Origin: Streptosporangiaceae bacterium | GTDB taxonomy: Bacteria > Actinomycetota > Actinomycetes > Streptosporangiales > Streptosporangiaceae | Length of the DNA stretch: 19,611 nt | Reading direction: 5' to 3' | Assembly (NCBI GenBank): GCA_030039095.1 | Contig: JASHQP010000722.1 | Location: 1 to 19,611 of the forward strand | Part shown: piece after piece, positions 1 to 6,001 of the stretch | Position numbering within the stretch: the first letter of the stretch is position 1 | How the letters are laid out: every line of letters begins with the position of its first letter | Position numbers and translations under genes: made by a program | The notes under the pieces: model-generated | Databases searched by the model: none | What the model saw: only the letters and a program-made list of their open reading frames with translations | Told to the model about the DNA's origin: nothing

Positions 1-1186
1 TGGGTCCCGGGGCGCCCTGGCCGAACGCGGGCCAGTCCGGGCCGGCCTGGCCGGCCGCGGGCTGCGACGGACGGGGTGGCTCGGGCACGGCCGCGTGCGG
101 CGTCATCAGCATCCAGGCGCACGAGGCGATCATCGCGACGACGAACGCGCAGAAGATCCAGAACACCGGGGTCAGGCCGTTGCTGATCGTGAGCCCGGCC
201 GCGGACGCCTGCGCCGGGGAGATCCCGAACAGCGTGGGCGAGGTGGTCTCGCCGACCCCGATCAGCGCCGAGATCGCCTGGGCGGCCATCGGGATGATGG
301 CGCCGGCCAGCAGCGCTGCGCCGTACCGGATCGGCCGCCACAGCGCGGCCAAGACCACCACCGCGGCCAGCGCCACCATCACGGCCACGTCCCCGACGAT
401 CACCGGGGCCGGGTTCGCGAACGCGTTGCCCGCAGTGATGGACTCCGACGACCCTGACGCGGCCCGCAGCACGTAGCTGTCCCATGAGGGGGCGAACGCG
501 ACAGCTGCGCCGAGCGCGGCCAGCATCAGCATGACCACCGGGCCGACCTCGTCACCGCGGGGCTTGGCCGGGGCGCCCATCGGCGCGTCGGCCGGCCTGA
601 GCCGGAACGCGAGCACCGAGCCCGCCGCGCAGGCCAGCCAGCCCACCAGGCCGAGCACCAGGCCCGCGCCCATGACGTGGGCACCGCCGGCGATCGCCTC
701 GCCAGCGTCGGCAAAGAACAGGCCGAACGTGACCGCGCTGACCCCGAGCCCGAGCAGCGCGCCCACGCGCATGCGGCGGCCGCCGTTGCGGACGAGTACC
801 GCGCTCGCCGCCCAGCCGGCCAGGTAGATCAGGTGCGGCACCAGGTCGGCCGGGGACGAGGCGAGGCTGCTCCCGCCGAGGTAGGCCGGGAACAGGCCGG
901 CGATCCCGCACACGATGCCGAGGCCGAGCAGGCCGACGGCCGCAAGGACGGCGCGCTGCCTCGCGCCGGAGACCGGGGCAGCCTCCTGGCCCACGGGCAC
1001 GATCGAGCCCGGCGCCTCGACGGACGTGAACCTGGACCAGGCGCCCGACCAGCCCTCGGGCGTGTCGGGCCACCACTCCACCGGCTCCGACTGGGGCGCC
1101 CCCGAACGCCAGATCCCGTAGAAGTGCTCTCCTCGTCCGATCTCGAACCCCTTACCCCGGTACGAGATGGTCACGTTCTCACGCAA
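1..1186 (-). CDS. Multi-pass membrane protein of unknown function, C-terminus cut by window edge
   Basis: The minus-strand frame is open from a TTG at 1186 to the window edge (395 codons seen, no stop). The TTG is chosen because GGAGG lies 9 nt upstream (1196-1200); a GTG four codons later (1174) is the alternative. The first 75 residues are soluble and rich in Trp and Pro, with HFYGIWR near 21-27 and VEWWPDTPEGW near 36-46. About eight hydrophobic segments follow, near 80-100, 115-133, 140-160, 171-195, 217-233, 262-283, 288-310 and 338-361. A Pro/Ala/Gly-rich tail runs off the edge. The Trp-rich leader resembles one I recall from uncharacterised actinobacterial membrane proteins, but I do not recognise a function. 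It lies 107 bp downstream of the nitrile hydratase operon on the same strand, so read-through is possible, but a link is not shown. Confidence 0.8.
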   Translation of the reverse strand, partial: MRENVTISYRGKGFEIGRGEHFYGIWRSGAPQSEPVEWWPDTPEGWSGAWSRFTSVEAPGSIVPVGQEAAPVSGARQRAVLAAVGLLGLGIVCGIAGLFPAYLGGSSLASSPADLVPHLIYLAGWAASAVLVRNGGRRMRVGALLGLGVSAVTFGLFFADAGEAIAGGAHVMGAGLVLGLVGWLACAAGSVLAFRLRPADAPMGAPAKPRGDEVGPVVMLMLAALGAAVAFAPSWDSYVLRAASGSSESITAGNAFANPAPVIVGDVAVMVALAAVVVLAALWRPIRYGAALLAGAIIPMAAQAISALIGVGETTSPTLFGISPAQASAAGLTISNGLTPVFWIFCAFVVAMIASCAWMLMTPHAAVPEPPRPSQPAAGQAGPDWPAFGQGAPGP

Positions 1187-1293
1187 GGTACCTGTCCTCC
1201 AAGCTCAGTTCACCCCGTCGTGGCCACGAGCCTAGGAACCAGATCTGTGCGTCGGCTGGACGGCCGCTGAAGCGTTCCTGATGCCTCGGCCCG

Positions 1294-1890
1294 TCAGACC
1301 GGGGCCACCCCGATCAGGCCGTTCCTGGTGACCAGCGCCGCCAGTTCCGGCTCGCCCAGGCCGTCGGTGCCGGCCGGCCGCCGGGGCAGCACCATGTACC
1401 GGGCCTCCGCGCTCGCATCCCAGACGCTGATGGCCACGCGGGGATCGAGCTCGAACCCGAACTCGCGCAGGACCGAGCGCGGGTCACGCACCACCCTCGA
1501 CCGGTAGGCCTCGCTCTTGTACCACGTCGGTGACGGGCCGAGCAGGGCGAGCGGATAGCACGAGCACAGCGTGCAGACGATCACGTTATGGCTGTCGGCG
1601 GTGTTCTCCACCACCTCGAGCTGCTGTTCCTGGAGCCCGCCGCCCATGGACAGGCCGAGTTCGGGCAGAGCGGCGTTGGCATCCGCCAGCAGCCGCTGCC
1701 GGAACCCGTCGTCCAGCCAGGCCCGCGCGACCAGCCGGGCGCCGTTGGCCGGCGAGGCCCGCTCGAGAAACGCTTCCAGCGCCCGGTCCAGCTGCCCGGC
1801 ATCGATCAGGCCGCGCTGCTCCAGCAGGCCTTCGAGCCGCCGCAGCCGGGCGGCCGGCCCCTGCGAAGGCCCGGCGTGATCCGCGCTCAT
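1294..1890 (-). CDS. nthA: Nitrile hydratase alpha subunit, cobalt type
   Basis: This is the metal-binding subunit of a nitrile hydratase, which hydrates nitriles to amides in the cytoplasm. The 198-residue protein has the signature VCTLCSC at 105-111: Cys106, Cys109, Ser110 and Cys111 form the claw setting, and Thr107 marks the cobalt type (iron enzymes have Ser there). PTWYKS (121-126), SRVVRDPR (131-138) and the C-terminal LVTRNGLIGV are also family hallmarks. It is close to the usual family length. The ATG at 1890 is preceded by GGGAGGAG and overlaps the stop of the previous gene by 4 nt (1887-1890), so translation is probably coupled. The same fold and motif occur in the gamma subunit of thiocyanate hydrolase, which also has a split partner, so thiocyanate, cyanide or a natural-product nitrile are alternative substrates. 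The family is certain, the substrate is not. Confidence 0.93.
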   Translation of the reverse strand: MSADHAGPSQGPAARLRRLEGLLEQRGLIDAGQLDRALEAFLERASPANGARLVARAWLDDGFRQRLLADANAALPELGLSMGGGLQEQQLEVVENTADSHNVIVCTLCSCYPLALLGPSPTWYKSEAYRSRVVRDPRSVLREFGFELDPRVAISVWDASAEARYMVLPRRPAGTDGLGEPELAALVTRNGLIGVAPV

Positions 1891-2192
1891 TCGCTGCTCC
1901 TCCCTCTGGCGGGGCCCTCGGCGGCCGCGGGCCGGAGGTAGCTCTCCCAGAGGTCGATGGTCACCGTGTGGTCGCCCTCGCCGAACAGTTCCCCCGCGGC
2001 GAAGGAGACCGCGTAGACGGGCTCGGGCTCGGCGGCGAGTCCCCTGGCGCTCCGGTCGGGCAGCGGATGGCGGCCGAGCAGGTCCGTGACCGTCCCGACG
2101 GCCCCGCGCGCGTACCGCGGCAGCCGGGTGTGGTGCGGCGGGTCCACCCGCGTCGTGCGGACCCTGTCCCCGACGCGGAACAGCTCAGCCAT
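1887..2192 (-). CDS. Nitrile hydratase beta subunit, C-terminal half as a separate gene
   Basis: The 101-residue protein matches only the C-terminal SH3-like part of a nitrile hydratase beta subunit. Near the start it has FRVGDRVRTT, then HTRLPRYARG (about 21-30) followed by AVGTV. Later come an EPVYAVSF stretch and DLWESYL near 80-86, all typical of the beta C-terminal barrel that packs on the alpha metal site. The TRLPRYARG arginines lie where known beta subunits contact the oxidised cysteines. The ATG at 2192 has GAGGAGG about 9 nt upstream and overlaps the stop of the preceding gene by 8 nt (2185-2192). It is not a broken gene, since it has its own start and ribosome site. Thiocyanate hydrolase alpha and one small subunit of toyocamycin nitrile hydratase correspond to the same half. 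Confidence 0.88.
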   Translation of the reverse strand: MAELFRVGDRVRTTRVDPPHHTRLPRYARGAVGTVTDLLGRHPLPDRSARGLAAEPEPVYAVSFAAGELFGEGDHTVTIDLWESYLRPAAAEGPARGRSSE

Positions 2193-2481
2193 CGGCCAGG
2201 TCCTCCTCGCTCACGATGCGCCGTTCCGCCAGCAGCATCGTGATGGCCCGCAGCCACCGCTCGTAGTACGACAGCGCGAGATACTCGCCGGCCGGTATCC
2301 GCTCGACGGCGTCCCGGAACTCGTCGAGGTTGTACACACCGCGGCCGATGAGCGCGCTGTTGATGGCGAACACGTGCGCCTCCCAGTCGGCGTGAAAGGG
2401 CGGCTCGTCCTGCTCCTGCCACACCGCGGGGAAACCCTGCATGCCCCCGACGTCGTTGATCCGGCCCAAGGCACCTCCCAC
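2185..2481 (-). CDS. Nitrile hydratase beta subunit, N-terminal half as a separate gene
   Basis: The 98-residue protein corresponds to the helical N-terminal half of a nitrile hydratase beta subunit. It shows INDVGGMQGF near 8-17, WEAHVFAIN near 33-41, EFRDAVERI near 54-62 and YLALSYYERWL near 67-77, the usual order in full-length beta chains. It stops just after the helical region, where a normal beta subunit would continue into the barrel domain. It is the first gene of the operon. The start is GTG at 2481, with GAGG 7 nt upstream. Gene order (beta-N, beta-C, alpha) is the same as scnB-scnA-scnC of thiocyanate hydrolase. The short chains (98, 101 and 198 residues) seem nearer to toyocamycin nitrile hydratase, judged from memory. 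No cobalt-insertion activator gene is seen in this window. Confidence 0.87.
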   Translation of the reverse strand: MGGALGRINDVGGMQGFPAVWQEQDEPPFHADWEAHVFAINSALIGRGVYNLDEFRDAVERIPAGEYLALSYYERWLRAITMLLAERRIVSEEDLADG

Positions 2482-2500
2482 GCTGTTACCTCGCCTAACC

Positions 2501-2529
2501 TACCTACCCGGCGCCGGCTGGCCTGCCAA
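2501..2529 (-). promoter_or_regulatory. Predicted promoter of the nitrile hydratase operon
   Basis: On the minus strand, TTGGCA (2529-2524) is followed after exactly 17 nt by TAGGTA (2506-2501), a good match to actinobacterial housekeeping promoters. Transcription would start around 2494, leaving a leader of only about 13 nt before the GTG at 2481, with the ribosome site inside it. Predicted by eye only. Confidence 0.5.
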
Positions 2530-2531
2530 TC

Positions 2532-2554
2532 GGTAACTAGGGGGTCTAGTTACC
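2532..2554. promoter_or_regulatory. Perfect 9-bp inverted repeat, candidate operator
   Basis: GGTAACTAG and CTAGTTACC form a perfect inverted repeat separated by GGGGT. It begins 3 bp behind the predicted -35 box of the nitrile hydratase operon, in the gap between two divergent genes. The length, symmetry and position fit the binding site of a dimeric regulator. No regulator gene is present in the window. A perfect 8-bp palindrome, CCATATGG, follows at 2563-2570. Confidence 0.55.
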
Positions 2555-2643
2555 CGCATAGGCCATATGGGTCATATACGGGGCTAACGTGGAACTCGCG
2601 AGGACTAACCTGAACGCCACAGAACCCTTACCGGCGCGAGGTT

Positions 2644-2660
2644 CCGGACTCAGTGTCCGG
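2644..2660 (+). other. Small perfect hairpin in leader region of the LysM gene
   Basis: CCGGAC and GTCCGG pair perfectly around a 5-nt loop (TCAGT), followed by TTTG. It lies about 155 bp before the LysM start and could be part of a 5' leader structure or a weak attenuator. No known riboswitch class could be recognised around it. Confidence 0.3.
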
Positions 2661-2814
2661 TTTGTAGCCCTGATAGCCCGGGTGCGCTATTCACCTGAAT
2701 TCGCCTGCGCTGCGCTAAACGTCCCTGCCACGCTGCCGCATGAGAAAACGTCAGGCCCGGTGAGAGGCGCACGTTGCCGAGTAGCTGGGCGCAGTTCCGA
2801 AGTAAGGCGGGTTT

Positions 2815-3822
2815 GTGAGGTCAGGAACACGGCCGAGCAAGGGCAGGAAGAGCAGCAGTAAGGGGCGGCACAAGCGTCCCTCGCAGGTCCACAAGGTAGC
2901 CAAGCGGGCGGGCATGGCGGCCCCGGCCATCGCGGTATCGGGCGCACTCGCCGCCGCACCCCAGCTTCTCGCGGCCGCTCCGGCCGCCGCGGCCGCCCAG
3001 GCGAGCACCCAGGCCACGCACACCACACAGACCACTCAGGCCACCACCGCGAGCCTGGACTCGGTGCAGCAGCGGGCCGATCAGGCCAAGCGGATGTACA
3101 CGGTCCGTTCCGGCGACACGCTGTCAGGGATCGCGCAGCGGTTCTACCACCACGCCAGTGACTGGGTCTACCTGGCCCACGTCAACAAGTCCACGATCAG
3201 CAACCCGAACCTGATCATTACCGGTGAGCAGATAGCGGTGCCCACCGACCCGCCGGCCTCCGTCAGGAACGGCACCTATGCGGCCAAGCACGCCAGGGCC
3301 ACCTCCAGTTCCACCACCGAGCTCGACGCGACCAACATGGCCGACACGACCTCGACCTCGGCCACGCAGAGCAGCTCGGGCAGCGTGACCGCGCAGGTGC
3401 AGCAGGACGTCGCGAACGGCAACAACCTGCTGGCCATCGGGCAGTTCCTGGTGGGGAACGGCTACTCGAAGGCCGCGGCCGCTGGCATCGCCTCCTGCAT
3501 CGACGGCGAGTCCGGAGGCAACCCGGAGTCGGTCGGTGACGGCGGCGGCGGCCTGATCGGCTGGACGCCGCTCAGCTCTGCCCAGCCCAACGCGAACGTC
3601 ATCACGGGCAACGTCGAGCAGGACATGCTGACCCAGCTCAACGACATCCTGTTCTACAACTCCAACGAGATCGGCCAGTCCGCGGTCAACCAGCTGAACA
3701 GCATCAGCGACCCGGTCGCGGCCGCCGACTTCTACTCCCAGAACTTCGAGCGGCCGGCCGTGACGGACAGCGACGTGGTCCCGTCCGTGGCCGAGCAGAT
3801 CTTCTCGGACCTGGGAGGCTGA
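2815..3822 (+). CDS. Secreted LysM protein with phage-tail-lysozyme-like domain
   Basis: This is a predicted exported cell-wall hydrolase. The first 32 residues are very basic, followed by a long Ala-rich hydrophobic stretch (about 33-62) acting as a Sec signal. A LysM peptidoglycan-binding module spans about 95-143, starting YTVRSGDTLSGIAQRFY. A Ser/Thr-rich linker follows (about 150-190), then a C-terminal domain (about 200-335). There, AAGIASCIDGESGGNP, a Gly run and LIGWTP match the pattern of phage-tail-type lysozyme domains. Glu232 in the GES motif is the likely catalytic acid. The start is GTG at 2815 with a modest AAGG 8 nt upstream. It is a single gene divergent from the nitrile hydratase operon and convergent with the oxidoreductase arm. 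Rpf-like or transglycosylase activity is an alternative reading of the C-terminal domain. Confidence 0.85.
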   Translation: MRSGTRPSKGRKSSSKGRHKRPSQVHKVAKRAGMAAPAIAVSGALAAAPQLLAAAPAAAAAQASTQATHTTQTTQATTASLDSVQQRADQAKRMYTVRSGDTLSGIAQRFYHHASDWVYLAHVNKSTISNPNLIITGEQIAVPTDPPASVRNGTYAAKHARATSSSTTELDATNMADTTSTSATQSSSGSVTAQVQQDVANGNNLLAIGQFLVGNGYSKAAAAGIASCIDGESGGNPESVGDGGGGLIGWTPLSSAQPNANVITGNVEQDMLTQLNDILFYNSNEIGQSAVNQLNSISDPVAAADFYSQNFERPAVTDSDVVPSVAEQIFSDLGG

Positions 3823-3863
3823 CGCCGCCGCACGCAACCGGCAGCAGCCGGGGGCCGGGAATT

Positions 3864-3930
3864 CCAGCCCCGGGACATCCGCCAGCCGCTCCCCCTGCGG
3901 CTAGCCACCTGGCAGGTGTCCCGGGGCTGG
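3864..3930. repeat. 14-bp perfect inverted repeat with nested hairpins; possible two-way terminator
   Basis: CCAGCCCCGGGACA (3864-3877) and TGTCCCGGGGCTGG (3917-3930) are exact reverse complements 39 nt apart. Nested inside are GCCAG/CTGGC (3881-3885, 3909-3913) and AGCCGC/GCGGCT around a 7-nt loop (3884-3902). The structure lies between two genes that end facing each other, which fits a bidirectional terminator, although there is no T-tract. Its right arm abuts the oxidoreductase fragment, so it could also be a rearrangement scar. Confidence 0.5.
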
Positions 3931-3935
3931 TTCTT

Positions 3936-4047
3936 GCCCCTGCCGGCCGCCGCTGCCGCCTGCGCGATCTCGGCGTGGGTTCCGGGCGGCGTGCAGATGT
4001 CCACGAGGTCGATGTCGGCGCGCCCGACCAGGGGAACGACACTGTGC
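3936..4047 (-). pseudogene. Fragment of a Gfo/Idh/MocA oxidoreductase gene
   Basis: On the minus strand, directly after the stop of the intact oxidoreductase, about 35 codons read ADIDLVDICTPPGTHAEIAQ followed by an Ala-rich helix ending in AAG. This is the end of the Rossmann-domain core of a Gfo/Idh/MocA enzyme. It closely matches residues 74-100 of the oxidoreductase encoded at 11077-12231, and much less well the intact neighbour at 4051-5010. The usual next segment with the EKP motif is missing. Similarity stops at about 3940, next to the inverted repeat. There is no plausible start codon or full-length domain, so it is a relic of a lost or partly duplicated gene. Confidence 0.6.
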
Positions 4048-4050
4048 CGC

Positions 4051-5010
4051 TCACGCCGGCGTCCGCGCGCCCACGCCGGCGAGCGCGGGAATGGCCCCGC
4101 TGACCTGCTCCGCAGCGCGCAGCGCGGCAACGGCGTCGTCCGCCGTGGCCCCCGAGAAGCCGCTCGAGGAGCCGCCGCTGGCGACGGCCGCGAAGCCCTC
4201 GGCCTGCCGCAGCAGCGCCTCGAGCTGGGCGCGTTCCCCGTCGGCCGGGTCGAGGAAGTCGCACCGGATCGTCCCGCCGGTGCCGAACACCTCGGCCCGA
4301 GCCATGTCTCCGGCCGGATGGTGCCGGCCGAGGGAGACGAAGCCGGCAGCGCCGCCGGACAGCGCCGCGATGATCTGCGCGCTGTCCACGTCGCCGGTGA
4401 CCTCCGGGTCGCTGATCAGCTCCGCGGCCACCGCCTTGACGTCGGTGATGTCCTGGCCGGTCAGCCACCGCAGCTGGTCGAACTCGTGCACGCCCATGTC
4501 GATCGCGATGCCGCCGCTGTGCGCCCGGAACCCGGCCGCCGGCGGCCCCTCGTCCCACTGGTAGCAGGTCACCAGGTGGATGCCGCCCAGCTCGCCCGCT
4601 GCGATCCGGTCGCGCGCCGCCCGGAGTGCGGGGACGTAGCGCCGCCAGTACGCGACCTGCAGCGGCACCCCGAACGCCGCGGCGGTCTGCGCGGCGGCAC
4701 TCGCTTGCGTGGAACTAAGCCCGCACGGCTTCTCGCACAGGATCGGCAGGCCGCGAGCGGCCACCTCGCCGATGAGCCGGACGTGCTGGTCGCTCGGGGC
4801 AGCGATGAGGACCCCGTCGAGCTCGGAGCGGTCCAGCATCTCGGACACACTCGCGTGCAGCGGCAGGCCCGTGTCCGCCAGGCCGGCCCGCGTCCGCTCC
4901 GACGGCTCCGCCACCGCGGCGACCGCGACAACCCCGGAACCCGCGATCGCCCGCAGGTGGGTGCGGCCCATGCGGCCCGCGCCCACCAGCCCCAGCCGGA
5001 ACGCGGCCAC
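4051..5010 (-). CDS. Gfo/Idh/MocA family NAD(P)-dependent oxidoreductase
   Basis: This is a cytoplasmic sugar or cyclitol dehydrogenase of the inositol 2-dehydrogenase family, 319 residues. The N-terminal Rossmann fold has GAGRMG (10-15), a CEKP motif at 92-95, and YWRRY near 121. The catalytic DMGVHEFDQLRWL block is at 171-183, so the expected Lys94, Asp171 and His175 are all present. The start is GTG at 5010, two bases after the stop of the upstream gene; the open frame extends further back but that part overlaps the isomerase. It is the last gene of the leftward operon. The Asp/His placement fits oxidation of a ring hydroxyl, as in inositol or glucose dehydrogenases, but the exact substrate cannot be read from the sequence. 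Confidence 0.88.
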   Translation of the reverse strand: MAAFRLGLVGAGRMGRTHLRAIAGSGVVAVAAVAEPSERTRAGLADTGLPLHASVSEMLDRSELDGVLIAAPSDQHVRLIGEVAARGLPILCEKPCGLSSTQASAAAQTAAAFGVPLQVAYWRRYVPALRAARDRIAAGELGGIHLVTCYQWDEGPPAAGFRAHSGGIAIDMGVHEFDQLRWLTGQDITDVKAVAAELISDPEVTGDVDSAQIIAALSGGAAGFVSLGRHHPAGDMARAEVFGTGGTIRCDFLDPADGERAQLEALLRQAEGFAAVASGGSSSGFSGATADDAVAALRAAEQVSGAIPALAGVGARTPA

Positions 5011-5011
5011 G

Positions 5012-6001
5012 TCACAGCCCCCGGGCGGCCAGGTAGGCGCGGTTGTCGCGCTGGTCTCTCGCGGCCCGGGCGAAGCGCGCGGCCGTGCGGGGGAAGATGT
5101 CCTGCTCCACCACCAGCCAGCCCTGGAAGCCGATGCGGTGCAGGCCGTCGAGGACGCCCTGCACGTCGAGGTCGCCGTCACCGAGCGCGCAGAACGCCTC
5201 CCGTGACCAGATGTCGGTCGCCGGGCCGCCGTCGTCGATGATCGCTTGCATCACCGAGCGGGTCCCGTCCTTCAGGTGCACGTGGTTGATCCGCGCGCTC
5301 CAGTCGTTCAGCGCCGCCAGCGCGTCGCCGCCGCCCATCATCATGTGCCCGGTTTCCAGGCACAGCCCGATGTCCGACACCTCGAGCACGCGCCCGATCT
5401 CCCAGGGCGCCTCGACGTTGGTGCCCGTCTCAGGGTGAAACGTGGGCTCGTAGCCGCGGTCCCGGCAGCGGGCCACCACCATGGCGAGGCCCTGCCCGAA
5501 CCGCTTCCACGCATCCGCGTCCAGGCCGGCGGACGGGTCCGTGGCCGACCGGCCCGGCCGGCTCCGGCGCGCGTCGTTGCCGTTGTCGGCGAGGGTGGGC
5601 CGCGGCGGCGGCCCGGCCAGGTACGGCCGGACCGCGTCGAACGTGTCGAGCAGCGCGTCGAGCTCGGGCAGCTTCTGCTCGAGCGCGTCGTGGTCGGTGT
5701 ACGGCAGCTCCAGGTACCCGCCCGCCAGGCCGAGCGCGCGCTCCGCGAGCAGCTCACCGAGCTTCTCCCCGCTGCCGAGATAGCCGACGGGGCCGAGGTC
5801 GATGCCCGCGTAACCGGCCTCAGCGACCTGGTCGAGCACGCTCAGCCCGCTCGGGACGTTCGGGTCATGGCCCACCGTGACCTCGAACGCGCCGTAGCTG
5901 ACCGGCGCGTTCGCGACGCTTATGCCCTCGCCCGCGGGGAACTCCGCCCCCCGCGAACCCCTCGAAGACCGGCTGCCTGCTGACCTGCTGTCGTCACTCA
6001 C
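5012..6001 (-). CDS. IolE-like TIM-barrel sugar isomerase/epimerase or dehydratase
   Basis: The protein of 329 residues belongs to the xylose-isomerase-like TIM-barrel family and most resembles inosose dehydratase (IolE). The barrel starts at about residue 28 with SVANAPVSYG. Metal and substrate motifs follow in family order: FHPETGT (188-194, His189 and Glu191), LCLETGHM (213-220), INHVHLKD (238-245) and VVEQD (297-301). A poorly conserved Arg/Pro-rich insertion occupies about 130-160, longer than I would expect. The GTG start at 6001 overlaps the upstream stop by 4 nt (GTGA), indicating translational coupling. The first 25 residues are Ser/Arg-rich and may be non-essential or reflect a later true start. 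A role in dehydrating or epimerising a keto-cyclitol or keto-sugar made by the adjacent dehydrogenases is likely, but inferred. Confidence 0.85.
   Translation of the reverse strand: MSDDSRSAGSRSSRGSRGAEFPAGEGISVANAPVSYGAFEVTVGHDPNVPSGLSVLDQVAEAGYAGIDLGPVGYLGSGEKLGELLAERALGLAGGYLELPYTDHDALEQKLPELDALLDTFDAVRPYLAGPPPRPTLADNGNDARRSRPGRSATDPSAGLDADAWKRFGQGLAMVVARCRDRGYEPTFHPETGTNVEAPWEIGRVLEVSDIGLCLETGHMMMGGGDALAALNDWSARINHVHLKDGTRSVMQAIIDDGGPATDIWSREAFCALGDGDLDVQGVLDGLHRIGFQGWLVVEQDIFPRTAARFARAARDQRDNRAYLAARGL

Larger units (their letters stand above)
2482..2814. other. Divergent intergenic region between nitrile hydratase operon and LysM gene
   Basis: This 333-bp gap is less GC-rich than its surroundings and has no convincing gene. 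It holds the leftward promoter, the 9-bp inverted repeat, the palindrome CCATATGG and a small hairpin (2644-2660). The right half (about 2661-2814) must contain the promoter or leader of the LysM gene, but I cannot assign a convincing -35/-10 pair there. Confidence 0.7.
3823..4050. other. Convergent intergenic gap
   Basis: This 228-bp gap lies between the stop of the LysM gene and the stop of the leftward oxidoreductase. It contains the long inverted repeat and the oxidoreductase fragment listed separately. Nothing else is recognisable. Confidence 0.6.

Noticed and set aside
1887..2481. Frameshift in a single nitrile hydratase beta gene
   Set aside because: Each half has its own start codon and good ribosome site, and the same split exists in thiocyanate hydrolase and toyocamycin nitrile hydratase, so two genuine genes are more likely than a sequencing error.
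2600..2814. Cyclic di-AMP (ydaO-type) riboswitch before the LysM gene
   Set aside because: Such riboswitches often precede actinobacterial cell-wall hydrolase genes, so I looked for one. The conserved GGGGTGAATC-type blocks and matching stems are not present; only an isolated 6-bp hairpin is seen.
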